From positions 62,001 to 126,000 of the forward strand of contig NZ_JARXXP010000005.1 in NCBI RefSeq assembly GCF_029893965.1: 64,000 nt of DNA, given 5' to 3'. The position numbers and the translations under genes are program-made. The DNA comes from Paenibacillus sp. PastM-3 (GTDB taxonomy: Bacteria; Bacillota; Bacilli; Paenibacillales; Paenibacillaceae). Below are positions 17,780 through 26,287 of the stretch, piece by piece. Every line of letters begins with the position of its first letter. Positions within the stretch are counted from its first letter, which is position 1. The notes under the pieces were generated by a model. It was not told the DNA's origin. It ran no database searches and saw nothing but the letters and a program-made list of their open reading frames with translations.

Positions 17780-18095
17780 TAACTCCACCTCCGACAGTAT
17801 CTCCAAGCGTTCTGGAGATCATTTCCGCGAATCCTTTATCCGTAACGGCCAGCACAACGCGCTGGTCCTTACCAATACTTGCACCGAGTTCATCCCGGTG
17901 AAATGCGATTACTAGTGGAATATCGTAGGTTCCGCACTTATCGCGAAACTTTTTTTGGGTATTATCTGAAGCGTCACCTGCCAGGACGACCAGCTTCGCC
18001 TCCGATGACCGCACTGCCTTGAGTACAGCCTCGTCTCCGGTGACAATCTTGCCTGCTCTCATCGCAAGCCCTAAATAAGAAAGGGTTTTACTCAT
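17772..18095 (-). CDS. rplGA: L7Ae-family ribosomal/RNA-binding protein (YlxQ)
   Basis: Small L7Ae/L30e-like protein; Bacillus homologues bind kink-turn RNA. The 107-aa protein starts [22 protein letters not shown], with [16 protein letters not shown] in the middle, matching the family. The ATG at 18095 is used rather than one at 18104, because GTGAGGA precedes it and the family begins here. The first 8 nt overlap rnpM and the last 8 overlap infB, a tightly coupled cluster. Confidence 0.9.
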   Translation of the reverse strand: MSKTLSYLGLAMRAGKIVTGDEAVLKAVRSSEAKLVVLAGDASDNTQKKFRDKCGTYDIPLVIAFHRDELGASIGKDQRVVLAVTDKGFAEMISRTLGDTVGGGVID

Positions 18096-18396
18096 TGTCC
18101 TCACTATCCTTTGCTGCTAGAAATTCTTCCTCTACGGATGCAAAATCCCTGGCCAGCTGGGCATAGATTTCAGGACTCACCTGACACTTTAATGCACGGT
18201 CAAGCGCTTTGTTTTTTTGTGCCAGTTTAAAGCATTCCAGTTTGCCGCAGATGTACGCCCCGCGCCCTGATTTCTTCCCGGTCAGATCGATCATCACTTC
18301 GCCGTCCGGTGTGCGGACTACGCGGATCAGCTCTTTCTTGGGCATCATTTCCTGGCTGGCAACACATTTGCGCAGCGGAACCTTCTTTTGCTTCAT
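18088..18396 (-). CDS. rnpM: YlxR/RnpM-type DUF448 RNA-binding protein
   Basis: Small basic protein conserved between nusA and infB in Gram-positives. B. subtilis YlxR has been reported to modulate RNase P and was renamed RnpM. The 102-aa sequence has the family features KVPLRKCVASQEMMPK, ELIRVVRTPDG and SGRGAYICGKLECF. A G-rich site (GGGGGG) lies about 10 nt before the ATG. It is longer than the 91-aa B. subtilis protein by an acidic C-terminal tail. Confidence 0.92.
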   Translation of the reverse strand: MKQKKVPLRKCVASQEMMPKKELIRVVRTPDGEVMIDLTGKKSGRGAYICGKLECFKLAQKNKALDRALKCQVSPEIYAQLARDFASVEEEFLAAKDSEDNE

Positions 18397-18427
18397 TCTA
18401 ATCGCCCCCCGTCAGTCAACAGCCAAA

Positions 18428-19525
18428 TTAATCGATGGAGACGGAATCCTGATGCATTTCATCGCTATACGTTTTAGGTCTGCCGTACTCCTGCTCCGCT
18501 TGCGTCTCGCTCTTGATATCAATTTTCCAGCCGGTCAGCTTGGCGGCAAGACGGGCGTTCTGGCCCTTGATGCCGATAGCCAGCGACAGCTGATAGTCAG
18601 GCACGATAACGCGGGCCATTTTTTCAGCTTCAAAGACTTGAACTTCAAGCACCTTGGACGGGCTGAGCGCATTGGCCACATATTCCTGTACCGCGTCAGA
18701 GTAACGCACGATGTCGATCTTCTCGCCGCGCAACTCAGTCACGATAGTCTGGACACGCGTACCTCTAGGGCCTACGCAGGAGCCGACCGGATCAACCTCT
18801 TCATTGCGGGAAAAGACAGCAATCTTGGAACGGAAGCCTGCTTCGCGGGCAACGGAACGAATTTCAACGACTCCGTCAAAAATTTCCGGCACTTCCAGCT
18901 CGAACAGACGCTTAAGCAGGCCGGGGTGGCTGCGTGACAGCATAATCTGCGGCCCCTTGGTCGTGTTCTCCACCTTAGTGATATACGCCTTGATCCGCTC
19001 GCTCTGCTTGAACTTCTCACCAGGCATCAGCTCGCTGAGCGGAAGCACAGCCTCGATTTTGCCGAGATCGACGTAGATATTGCGCATATCCTGGCGCTGG
19101 ACAAGACCGGTAACAATATCATCTTCCTTATCAATAAAAGCATTATAGATAAGTCCGCGCTCCGCTTCACGGATACGCTGGGTTACGACCTGCTTCGCGG
19201 TCTGCGCGGCAATGCGTCCGAAATCGCGCGGTGTTACTTCAAGCTCGGCGACATCTTCCAGCTGGAAATGCGGGTTAATTTCTCTTGCGGCAGGCAAGGA
19301 AATTTCAGTTCTGGCGTCGAGAACCTCCTCGACTACCATCTTGCGCGCAAACACTTTAATAACACCTGTGTTACGGTTCATATCCACACGCACGTTCTGC
19401 GCCGCATTGAAGTTGCGTTTATAGCTGGAGATCAGCGCAGCTTCGATGGCTTCAAACAGCACATCCTTGCTGATGCCTTTCTCCCTTTCCAGTTCATTCA
19501 TCGCTTCAATAAAATCCATACTCAT
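18428..19525 (-). CDS. nusA: Transcription termination/antitermination factor NusA
   Basis: Binds RNA polymerase and nascent RNA, affecting pausing, termination and rRNA antitermination. The 365 aa comprise the N-terminal polymerase-binding domain, an S1 domain (about 135-200, GLVQRQDMRNIYVDLGKIEAVLP) and two KH domains (VGPRGTRVQTI and AIGIKGQNARLA). There is no C-terminal acidic repeat domain, as usual in Firmicutes. AAAGGGGG precedes the ATG at 19525; a second ATG two codons on is possible. It follows rimP by 26 nt. Confidence 0.97.
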   Translation of the reverse strand: MSMDFIEAMNELEREKGISKDVLFEAIEAALISSYKRNFNAAQNVRVDMNRNTGVIKVFARKMVVEEVLDARTEISLPAAREINPHFQLEDVAELEVTPRDFGRIAAQTAKQVVTQRIREAERGLIYNAFIDKEDDIVTGLVQRQDMRNIYVDLGKIEAVLPLSELMPGEKFKQSERIKAYITKVENTTKGPQIMLSRSHPGLLKRLFELEVPEIFDGVVEIRSVAREAGFRSKIAVFSRNEEVDPVGSCVGPRGTRVQTIVTELRGEKIDIVRYSDAVQEYVANALSPSKVLEVQVFEAEKMARVIVPDYQLSLAIGIKGQNARLAAKLTGWKIDIKSETQAEQEYGRPKTYSDEMHQDSVSID

Positions 19526-19551
19526 GAAATTCCGGTCCCCCTTTCAAAACG

Positions 19552-20019
19552 TTAAAAAATAATGGCCAATCTCGCGCTGGCGACTTTGGCATACGGCACA
19601 ACATGTTCTTTTTTGCCCGCGGAGATGAGCAGTTCCTCATTCTCGAACGAGACCAAACGGCCCTCGAATTCCTTAAGGCCCTGAATCGGCTCATAAACCG
19701 TTACATATACGTCCTTGCCTACAGCTTTGGCTACATCCGCTGCTTTTTTGAGCGGGCGTTCAGCTCCCGGAGAGGAAACCTCCAGGAAATAGGCCTCGGG
19801 GATCGGATCATTCTCATCCAGCTTTGAACTGAAATATTCGCTGATCATGCCGCAGTCATCGATGTCGATGCCGCCTTCTTTATCTACGAATATGCGCAAA
19901 AACCAGTTGGAACCTTCCTTCACGTATTCAACGTCCACCAGTTCGAAACCATTGTCCTCAAGATAGGACCCGAGCATCTGCTCTACCGTTTGTTTGATTT
20001 TGGATTTGGATGTGCTCAA
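19552..20019 (-). CDS. rimP: Ribosome maturation factor RimP
   Basis: Required for 30S subunit maturation. Starting at the TTG (20019), with GGAGGT 9 nt upstream, the protein is 155 aa, the family length; the reading frame upstream (MVYSKRQVRGG) contains the ribosome site itself. Motifs include VEYVKEGSNWFLRIFVD, GGIDIDDCGMISE and EVSSPGAERPLK. It is the first gene of the rimP-nusA-rnpM-rplGA-infB operon, with promoter and leader upstream. Confidence 0.95.
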   Translation of the reverse strand: MSTSKSKIKQTVEQMLGSYLEDNGFELVDVEYVKEGSNWFLRIFVDKEGGIDIDDCGMISEYFSSKLDENDPIPEAYFLEVSSPGAERPLKKAADVAKAVGKDVYVTVYEPIQGLKEFEGRLVSFENEELLISAGKKEHVVPYAKVASARLAIIF

Positions 20020-20064
20020 AAGAAAATTACCTCCACGAACTTGTCTTTTGCTATATACCAAAGA

Positions 20065-20090
20065 TAAAGAGTGGGTTTCCCCACTCTTTA
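20065..20090 (-). promoter_or_regulatory. Leader hairpin of the rimP-nusA operon, candidate NusA-dependent attenuator
   Basis: An 11-bp perfect stem (TAAAGAGTGGG with its complement, four-base loop) lies between the rimP promoter and its start codon. It is followed by TCTTTGG, a poor T-tract. In B. subtilis the nusA operon leader carries a NusA-dependent terminator that autoregulates it; this hairpin is in the equivalent place. Confidence 0.55.
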
Positions 20091-20123
20091 CACAACGGAC
20101 TTATCTCATTATTACCAAGAAAA

Positions 20124-20152
20124 ATTATACCATAGTGCATCTGCACTGACAA
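20124..20152 (-). promoter_or_regulatory. Sigma-A promoter of the rimP-nusA-infB operon
   Basis: The minus strand has -35 TTGTCA (20147-20152), 17 nt, and a perfect -10 TATAAT (20124-20129) preceded by TGG (extended -10). Transcription would begin near 20117, leaving a leader of about 98 nt before rimP. Confidence 0.85.
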
Positions 20153-20183
20153 GTACCAGCCCTTGACTGCCTGTCCGGCAAGG

Positions 20184-20260
20184 CTTTGCGGGGCTGATAT
20201 TCCGGGGGTCCACGCAAAGTTTCAGGTGATTCTTCGGAGCCATCGCTTCACTTTGCGGGG
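20184..20260 (-). repeat. Three CTTTGCG elements able to form alternative hairpins after polC
   Basis: CTTTGCGGGG occurs at 20184-20193 and 20251-20260, and its complement CGCAAAG at 20213-20219. The middle copy can pair with either outer copy (8 bp or 7 bp), so two mutually exclusive stems are possible between polC and the rimP promoter. There is no T-tract. Confidence 0.6.
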
Positions 20261-20265
20261 TATTC

Positions 20266-23200
20266 TTAGAACAGTGACAGCTGGTTGCTCTCCGGAAGTC
20301 CGCGGAAGCAGCCCATCCCGGTTAGCAGCTCGATAACCGTCTTACTCGCTTTGGATTTCTGCTGGAAATCCTCAATCGACAGGAACTCGCCGGCATCCTT
20401 GGCTGCAGCAATATTGATGGCCGCATTCTCACCGATTCCCGCAAGCGCGGAGAACGGCGGAATCAGGCTGGTGCCGTCAACGGTAAAGCGGTTCGCATCG
20501 GAACGGTACAGATCGATGTTCTTGAAGGTGAACCCGCGCGCCGTCATCTCCAGCGCCATCTCCAGTACCGGCAGCATCGCTTTTTCCTTAGGCAGCGCCT
20601 GGAAGCCCTTGGCTTCGATCTCGCCGATCTGGCGGTTGATCGCTTCATAGCCCTGGCAGCAGAGCTCGATGTCAAAGTCAGCCGCACGTACCGAGAAGTA
20701 GGTCGCATAATATTCAATCGGATGATACAGCTTGAAGTAGGCGGTCCGCACTGCAGAGATTACATACGCAGCGGCATGCGCCTTAGGGAACATATACTGG
20801 ATCTTCAGACAGGAATCAATGTACCACTGCGGCACTTTGCATTTCTTCATCTCTTCAATCCATTCGGGAGGCAGCCCTTTTCCTTTACGCACGCTTTCCG
20901 TGATTTTAAAGGCCAGGCTGGCATCCATACCCGCCTTATAGATCAGATAGAGCATAATATCGTCACGACAGCCGATTACGGTCTTAATGTTGCAGGTATT
21001 GTTTTTGATCAGTTCCTGTGCGTTGCCCAGCCATACGCCGGTACCGTGGGACAGTCCTGATATCTGCAGCAAGTCGGCAAAGCTGGACGGCTTCGATTCG
21101 ATCAGCATCTGGCGCACGAATTTGGTTCCCATTTCCGGTACACCGTAGGTGGCCACAGGGGTGCGGATCTGTTCGGGCCGCACACCTAACGCCTCGGTAG
21201 AGTTAAACATGCTCATAACCTTCGGGTCATTCATCGGAATGGTCGTCGGATCGACGCCGGTCAGATCCTGCAGCATACGCATCATGGTCGGATCATCATG
21301 GCCCAGAATATCAAGCTTCAGCAGGTTGGCGTCAAAGGCGTGATAGTCAAAATGGGTTGTCTTCCATTCGGCTGTCACATCATCCGCAGGGAACTGGACC
21401 GGTGTAATATCCTCGATCTCCATATAATCCGGCAGAACGACGATACCGCCGGGATGCTGTCCGGTGCTGCGCTTAACGCCAGTGCAGCCGGCAGCCAGAC
21501 GGTTAAGCTCGGCCCCCCGCCAGCGCTTCTGGTGATGCTCCTCATATTTCTTGGTGAAGCCGAAGGCTGTCTTCTCCGCTACCGTGCCAATCGTTCCTGC
21601 ACGGAATACGTTATCCGGGCCGAACATCGTCTTGGTAAAGTTATGGGCATTGGGCTGGTACTCCCCGGAGAAGTTAAGGTCGATATCGGGAACCTTGTCC
21701 CCTTTGAAGCCCAGGAAGGTCTCAAACGGAATATCCTGACCCTCTCCCTTCAGCCTGCCGCCGCAGTCCGGGCAGGCTTTATCCGGAAGGTCAAAACCGC
21801 TCGGCACGCTGCCGTCCAGGAACCATTCGCTGTGCTTGCATTCGGGATTCAGGCAAATATAATGCGCCGGCAGCGGGTTAACCTCGGAGATGCCGAGGAA
21901 AGTTGCAACTACAGACGAGCCGACCGAGCCGCGGGAACCCACGAGGTATCCGTCCTGATTCGACTTTTTAACAAGCCGCTCCGAAATCAGATAGTTGGCC
22001 GAGAAGCCGTATTTGATAATCGGCGCAAGCTCTTTTTCCAGACGGGCCACCACGACTTCAGGGAGATCCTCACCGTAAATGGACTTGGCCGTGTTATAGC
22101 AGGTGCTGCGGATTTCATCGTCCGCCCCTTCAATATTCGGCGTAAAGAGTTCGCTGGGAAACAGATCATATTCCTCGAACCGGTCTGCAAGCGCTACGGT
22201 GTTGGTGACAACCACCTCCATCGCTTTTTCCGCACCCAGGAATTCGAACTCCGCCAGCATTTCATCCGTTGTCCGGAAATGGGCATCCGGCTTAACCTGA
22301 TCCTTCAGCGGACTGAACCCGGTAATTCCGTGGATCGTGATGTCACGGAACAGCTTTTGGCGCGGCTCCAGATAATGTACATTGCCAGTGGCAATAACCG
22401 GCTTGTTCATCTGTTCGCCGATTTCGCAGATTTTGCGCACAACATCCCTTAAATCCTCAGCCGTTGCCACAAAACCTTTATCCACAAGATGCATATACAT
22501 CGTCAGCGGCTGAATTTCCAGAACATCATAGAACTGGGCGACCTCCATCGCTTCCTCAACCGTCTTGTTAAGCACTGTCTCAAAGAATTCCCCGCGCTCA
22601 CAGCCGGAAATAACGATCAGCCCGTCGCGGTGCTCCTCAAGCTTCGATTTCGGGATGCAAGGCACGCGCTTGAAGTACTCCGTATGGCTCATAGAGATCA
22701 GCTTATACAGGTTCTTTTTGCCGGTAGGATTAAGAGCATAGATTCCACAGTGGAATGGCCGGACATTGGACAGATCATTACCTACATAATCGTTCAGCCG
22801 CTCCAGCCGGGTCAGGTTCTTCAGCTTCTCGGCATCATTCAGAAGGCCGGTCAAAATGCCGCCGAGCGCAATGGTATCATCAATCGCCCGGTGATGGCTT
22901 TCCAGCAGCACTTTATATTTATCCGCAAGTGTATTCAAACGGTGGTTCTTCATGCTCGGAAACAGCAGTCGTGCCAGCTCCAGCGTATCCAGTGACGGAT
23001 TTGGCAGCTGCGGCTGGCCCAGCTTCAGCAGAGAGGCCTGAATAAAGCCCATATCAAACCGCGCATTATGGGCGACCAGAACCGCATCGCCTATGAATTC
23101 AACAAATTCCTTCAGGACCGGTTCAAGATCAGGCGCATCCTTGACCATTTCATCGGTAATGTTGGTCAGCTGCTGGATATGGTACGGAATTTTTTCGTGC

Positions 23201-24600
23201 GGATTAACAAAGGTTGTGTAACGGCCGATTTCCTTGCCCTCGCACATTTTAATGGCGGCAAGCTCGGTAATATTATTGCGGGTGATGGACAAACCGGTGG
23301 TCTCGATATCAAACACGACATAGGTGGCTGTCTTGAGATCCATAGGCTGCGGATTTTCCACAATATTTACGGCATCGTTGACAACGTTGGCTTCCACACC
23401 GTAGAGCATTTTGATTTTGTGCTTATGGACAGCATGGTTGGCTTCCGGAAAACTCTGCACGTTCCCGTGGTCGGTGACTGCAATGGCCGGATGACCCCAC
23501 TTGGCGGCCGTTTTGATGTATTCACCGATCGGTGTAACAGCATCCATTGTGCTCATGGTCGTGTGCAGGTGGAACTCCACCCTTTTCTGCTTGGCATTAT
23601 CTTTGCGGGCAGGCGGTGCGTTTACCTCGGACAGGTCCGATGGAATCATTACCAGCTCAGGGATCTGCATGAACCGGTCGTACTCGACCTTACCGCGCGC
23701 TCTAACCCACTTGCCGTTGGCCAGCTGGCTCATAATTTTCAGATCTTCCTTGGTCTTGGCGAACATTTTCATTTGCAGCGAATCGGTGAAGTCAGTTATG
23801 CAGAAGGTGAACAGCGTATTGCCGTTGCGCAGCTCCTTGCTCTCCAGCCCAAAAATCGTCCCTTGAATGGTAATTTTCTTCTCTTCATCCTGGATTTGCA
23901 GAATCGGTGTTGCCTGCTCCTTGATTTCATAGCCTACCTGGAGCTTGATCACTTCATTCGGATCAACTTCTTCCTCCGGCTCCTCCGGTTCGCTGCTGGT
24001 CATCATCATCATTTCCACGAGTTCACGCTGCTCCTGCTGCAGCTTCTGCTGGAATTCCTCATAAGCATCTGCTTTACTGGTTTCATTCTCAGCTATCTGC
24101 AGCTTAACTTTCAGCGGAAATCCGAAATATTTATCATAAAATTTAATAATGGCGGCTTCAATTCCCTTTTTGCGGGCAAGCTCCAGTGACATCTTGTCAT
24201 TCAGGCTGAGGACAAGCGTGCTATCCTGCAGCTCCTGTGCAGACCGGGTCAGCCAGCCGTTAACCGACGGAATCTCCCGCTGCACCCACTCAATGAACAG
24301 CCCCCAGTACTCCTGTACAAGCTCCTGTCTGCCAACCTTATTTTCATCATATAAAAACAGGAAGCTGACTTTGGCGATATGCTGCAGCTTCTCACGCATT
24401 CTCAAACAAAAGGTCCGGTACGCCTGTGCCGGAACGAGACTATCCTTGGCGATGACAATATGCCAGTCCTTATTGCCCCGGCTGATTTCTACCCGCTCAA
24501 TCTGTCCGTCCATGAAATAGGAATCAATCAGCGCAGGCGGAATCTCCCCCTGCTTCATCAGAAGCTCGAACCTTCTTCTTCTCTCCGCGTTCTGTTCCAT
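20266..24600 (-). CDS. polC: DNA polymerase III PolC-type alpha subunit
   Basis: Replicative polymerase of low-GC Gram-positives. The 1444-aa protein has an N-terminal domain and an OB-fold segment (TIQGTIFGLESKELRNG). A split PHP domain begins near residue 340 with VEFHLHTTMS and AVTDHG. The DEDDh proofreading exonuclease is inserted in it (VVFDIETTGLS near 430, HNARFD, HRAIDDT). After these come the zinc-ligand region (CLNPECKHSEW and CPDCGG), the polymerase core with PDIDLNFSGEYQ near 970, and the C-terminal domain. GGGGGA lies 2-3 nt before the ATG at 24600, close, so an in-frame start 15 nt upstream cannot be excluded. Length equals the family norm. Confidence 0.97.
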   Translation of the reverse strand: MEQNAERRRRFELLMKQGEIPPALIDSYFMDGQIERVEISRGNKDWHIVIAKDSLVPAQAYRTFCLRMREKLQHIAKVSFLFLYDENKVGRQELVQEYWGLFIEWVQREIPSVNGWLTRSAQELQDSTLVLSLNDKMSLELARKKGIEAAIIKFYDKYFGFPLKVKLQIAENETSKADAYEEFQQKLQQEQRELVEMMMMTSSEPEEPEEEVDPNEVIKLQVGYEIKEQATPILQIQDEEKKITIQGTIFGLESKELRNGNTLFTFCITDFTDSLQMKMFAKTKEDLKIMSQLANGKWVRARGKVEYDRFMQIPELVMIPSDLSEVNAPPARKDNAKQKRVEFHLHTTMSTMDAVTPIGEYIKTAAKWGHPAIAVTDHGNVQSFPEANHAVHKHKIKMLYGVEANVVNDAVNIVENPQPMDLKTATYVVFDIETTGLSITRNNITELAAIKMCEGKEIGRYTTFVNPHEKIPYHIQQLTNITDEMVKDAPDLEPVLKEFVEFIGDAVLVAHNARFDMGFIQASLLKLGQPQLPNPSLDTLELARLLFPSMKNHRLNTLADKYKVLLESHHRAIDDTIALGGILTGLLNDAEKLKNLTRLERLNDYVGNDLSNVRPFHCGIYALNPTGKKNLYKLISMSHTEYFKRVPCIPKSKLEEHRDGLIVISGCERGEFFETVLNKTVEEAMEVAQFYDVLEIQPLTMYMHLVDKGFVATAEDLRDVVRKICEIGEQMNKPVIATGNVHYLEPRQKLFRDITIHGITGFSPLKDQVKPDAHFRTTDEMLAEFEFLGAEKAMEVVVTNTVALADRFEEYDLFPSELFTPNIEGADDEIRSTCYNTAKSIYGEDLPEVVVARLEKELAPIIKYGFSANYLISERLVKKSNQDGYLVGSRGSVGSSVVATFLGISEVNPLPAHYICLNPECKHSEWFLDGSVPSGFDLPDKACPDCGGRLKGEGQDIPFETFLGFKGDKVPDIDLNFSGEYQPNAHNFTKTMFGPDNVFRAGTIGTVAEKTAFGFTKKYEEHHQKRWRGAELNRLAAGCTGVKRSTGQHPGGIVVLPDYMEIEDITPVQFPADDVTAEWKTTHFDYHAFDANLLKLDILGHDDPTMMRMLQDLTGVDPTTIPMNDPKVMSMFNSTEALGVRPEQIRTPVATYGVPEMGTKFVRQMLIESKPSSFADLLQISGLSHGTGVWLGNAQELIKNNTCNIKTVIGCRDDIMLYLIYKAGMDASLAFKITESVRKGKGLPPEWIEEMKKCKVPQWYIDSCLKIQYMFPKAHAAAYVISAVRTAYFKLYHPIEYYATYFSVRAADFDIELCCQGYEAINRQIGEIEAKGFQALPKEKAMLPVLEMALEMTARGFTFKNIDLYRSDANRFTVDGTSLIPPFSALAGIGENAAINIAAAKDAGEFLSIEDFQQKSKASKTVIELLTGMGCFRGLPESNQLSLF

Positions 24601-24631
24601 GCTTCCCCCACCCACTTACACAAGATAAATT

Positions 24632-24698
24632 GTAAAAAGCTTCCGGGTCGACAAAGTGTTGGGTTCTTTCGGCCCGCCGACTCCTCTCGCCAGAAGCT
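24632..24698 (-). terminator. Terminator-like hairpin between proS and polC
   Basis: Arms AGCTTCTGG (24690-24698) and CCGGAAGCT (24638-24646) pair over 9 bp with one G-U, closing a 43-nt loop, and the minus strand continues with a T-run. The large loop makes it less certain. A TATAAT without a good -35 lies just upstream. Confidence 0.55.
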
Positions 24699-24733
24699 GC
24701 ATTCAGATACTGTCTATTATAATCGATTGTTGT

Positions 24734-26182
24734 TTAATAAGCTTTGGCAAAAACAACCGTATGCTTGGCCGGCTTGCCGCAACAGATGCAGGCAGTCTTC
24801 TGCTCTGCCGGATTAAACGGAATATTGCGGCTGCCCGCTCCCGTTTCTTCTTTGACTTTATCTTCGCACTCTTCGGTTCCGCACCAGCCTGCCAGGGCAA
24901 AGCCGCGCTTCTCCTCCATCGAGGCCTTCATTTCTTCCAGGCTATCCACGGAATAGAAGTGGTCTTCGCGGAATTTCAGCGCACGCTCAAACATCTCGTT
25001 GTGTACCTGCTCCAGCATGGCCTGCACTTCTTCCACCAGATTATCCTGCTGGATGACTTTCTTTTCGCCGGTAATCCGGGACACCAGCACGCAGACACCG
25101 TTTTCCATATCACGCGGGCCCAGCTCCAGACGAACAGGTACACCGCGCATTTCGTATTCGTTGAACTTCCAGCCCGGGGTCAGATCGGCCCGGTCGTCTA
25201 CACGTACACGCACTCCGGCATCCTTCAGCTGCTTGAACAGCTCGTCCGTCCGGCCAATTACCGCTTCACGGGTCTTAGGCGGTCCGATTGGAATCATAAT
25301 GACCTGAGTCGGGGCAACCTTAGGCGGCAGCGCCAGTCCGCGGTCATCCCCGTGAACCATGATCAGCGACCCGATCAGGCGGGTTGTAGATCCCCAGGAA
25401 GTAGTGTGTACATACTCCAGCGAGTTCTCGCGGCTCAAATACTGAATTTCAAACGCTTCGGCAAACTTGGTTCCGAGATAATGGGAGGTGGCCGCCTGAA
25501 CAGCCCGTCCATCCTTCATCATCGCTTCAATAGAATAAGTATCCACTGCACCGGCAAAACGCTCCGAAGGCGTCTTCTGGCCGGTAACAACCGGAATCGC
25601 CAGGAAGCTCTCTACAAAATCACGGTAGTTCTCCAGCATCCGCATCGTTTCTTCCCGAGCTTCGGTTTCGTTCTCATGTGCCGTATGGCCTTCCTGCCAC
25701 AGGAACTCTGTGGTCCGGATAAACGGCAGGGTGCGTTTTTCCCAGCGTACTACATTCGCCCACTGGTTGATCAGCACCGGCAGGTCGCGGTATGACTGAA
25801 TCCATTTGGAATACATGTGCCCGAACATGGTTTCTGAGGTCGGACGGACAGCCAGACGTTCCTCCAGAACATCACCCCCGGCCTCTGTTACCCAAGGCAG
25901 CTCGGGATTGAAGCCCTCGATATGATCCTTTTCCTTCTGGAAAAAGCTCTCCGGAATGAACACCGGGAAATAGGCGTTACGGTGACCGGTAGCCTTCAAG
26001 CGGCGGTTCATTTCCTCCTGGATATGCTCCCAGATTTCATAGCCCTCCGGTTTGAACACGATACAGCCGCGGACCGGCGAATAATCCATCAGATCCGCTT
26101 TTTTGATTACATCGATATACCAGCGCGAGAAATCCTCGCTCTGCGGCGTTATTTCCGTAACGAACTGCTTATCTTTAGCCAT
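24734..26182 (-). CDS. proS: Prolyl-tRNA synthetase, short archaeal/eukaryal-like type
   Basis: Charges tRNA-Pro. At 482 aa it lacks the editing insertion domain of the 564-aa bacterial-type enzyme and instead has the C-terminal zinc-binding extension (CGTEEC... CICCGK). Class II motifs are visible: motif 2 region RWEKRTLPFIRTTEFLWQEGHTAH and the motif 3 region with HGDDRGLALPPKVAP. The anticodon-binding domain follows. The start at 26182 (MAKDKQFVTEITPQSEDFSRWY) has TAGGAGGA 9 nt upstream. It occupies the rseP-proS-polC slot where B. subtilis has the bacterial-type enzyme. Confidence 0.94.
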   Translation of the reverse strand: MAKDKQFVTEITPQSEDFSRWYIDVIKKADLMDYSPVRGCIVFKPEGYEIWEHIQEEMNRRLKATGHRNAYFPVFIPESFFQKEKDHIEGFNPELPWVTEAGGDVLEERLAVRPTSETMFGHMYSKWIQSYRDLPVLINQWANVVRWEKRTLPFIRTTEFLWQEGHTAHENETEAREETMRMLENYRDFVESFLAIPVVTGQKTPSERFAGAVDTYSIEAMMKDGRAVQAATSHYLGTKFAEAFEIQYLSRENSLEYVHTTSWGSTTRLIGSLIMVHGDDRGLALPPKVAPTQVIMIPIGPPKTREAVIGRTDELFKQLKDAGVRVRVDDRADLTPGWKFNEYEMRGVPVRLELGPRDMENGVCVLVSRITGEKKVIQQDNLVEEVQAMLEQVHNEMFERALKFREDHFYSVDSLEEMKASMEEKRGFALAGWCGTEECEDKVKEETGAGSRNIPFNPAEQKTACICCGKPAKHTVVFAKAY

Positions 26183-26287
26183 GTCTTGAAATCCTCCTAA
26201 ATTGCCCGGCAAAATAGAGCTTGGCTGCGGAGCCATCCGGCCGCCATTTGCGGGTCCGCCATAAATCAGCTTGGGTTAGATCGAAAA

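Noticed and set aside
24705..24735. TATAAT just after proS as a polC promoter
   Set aside because: No acceptable -35 element lies 16-18 nt upstream, and a terminator-like hairpin follows downstream of it.
26183..26287. Possible T-box or riboswitch upstream of proS
   Set aside because: The spacer is only 105 nt and lacks a T-box sequence, specifier stem or terminator; only a short direct repeat ATGGCGG is visible.
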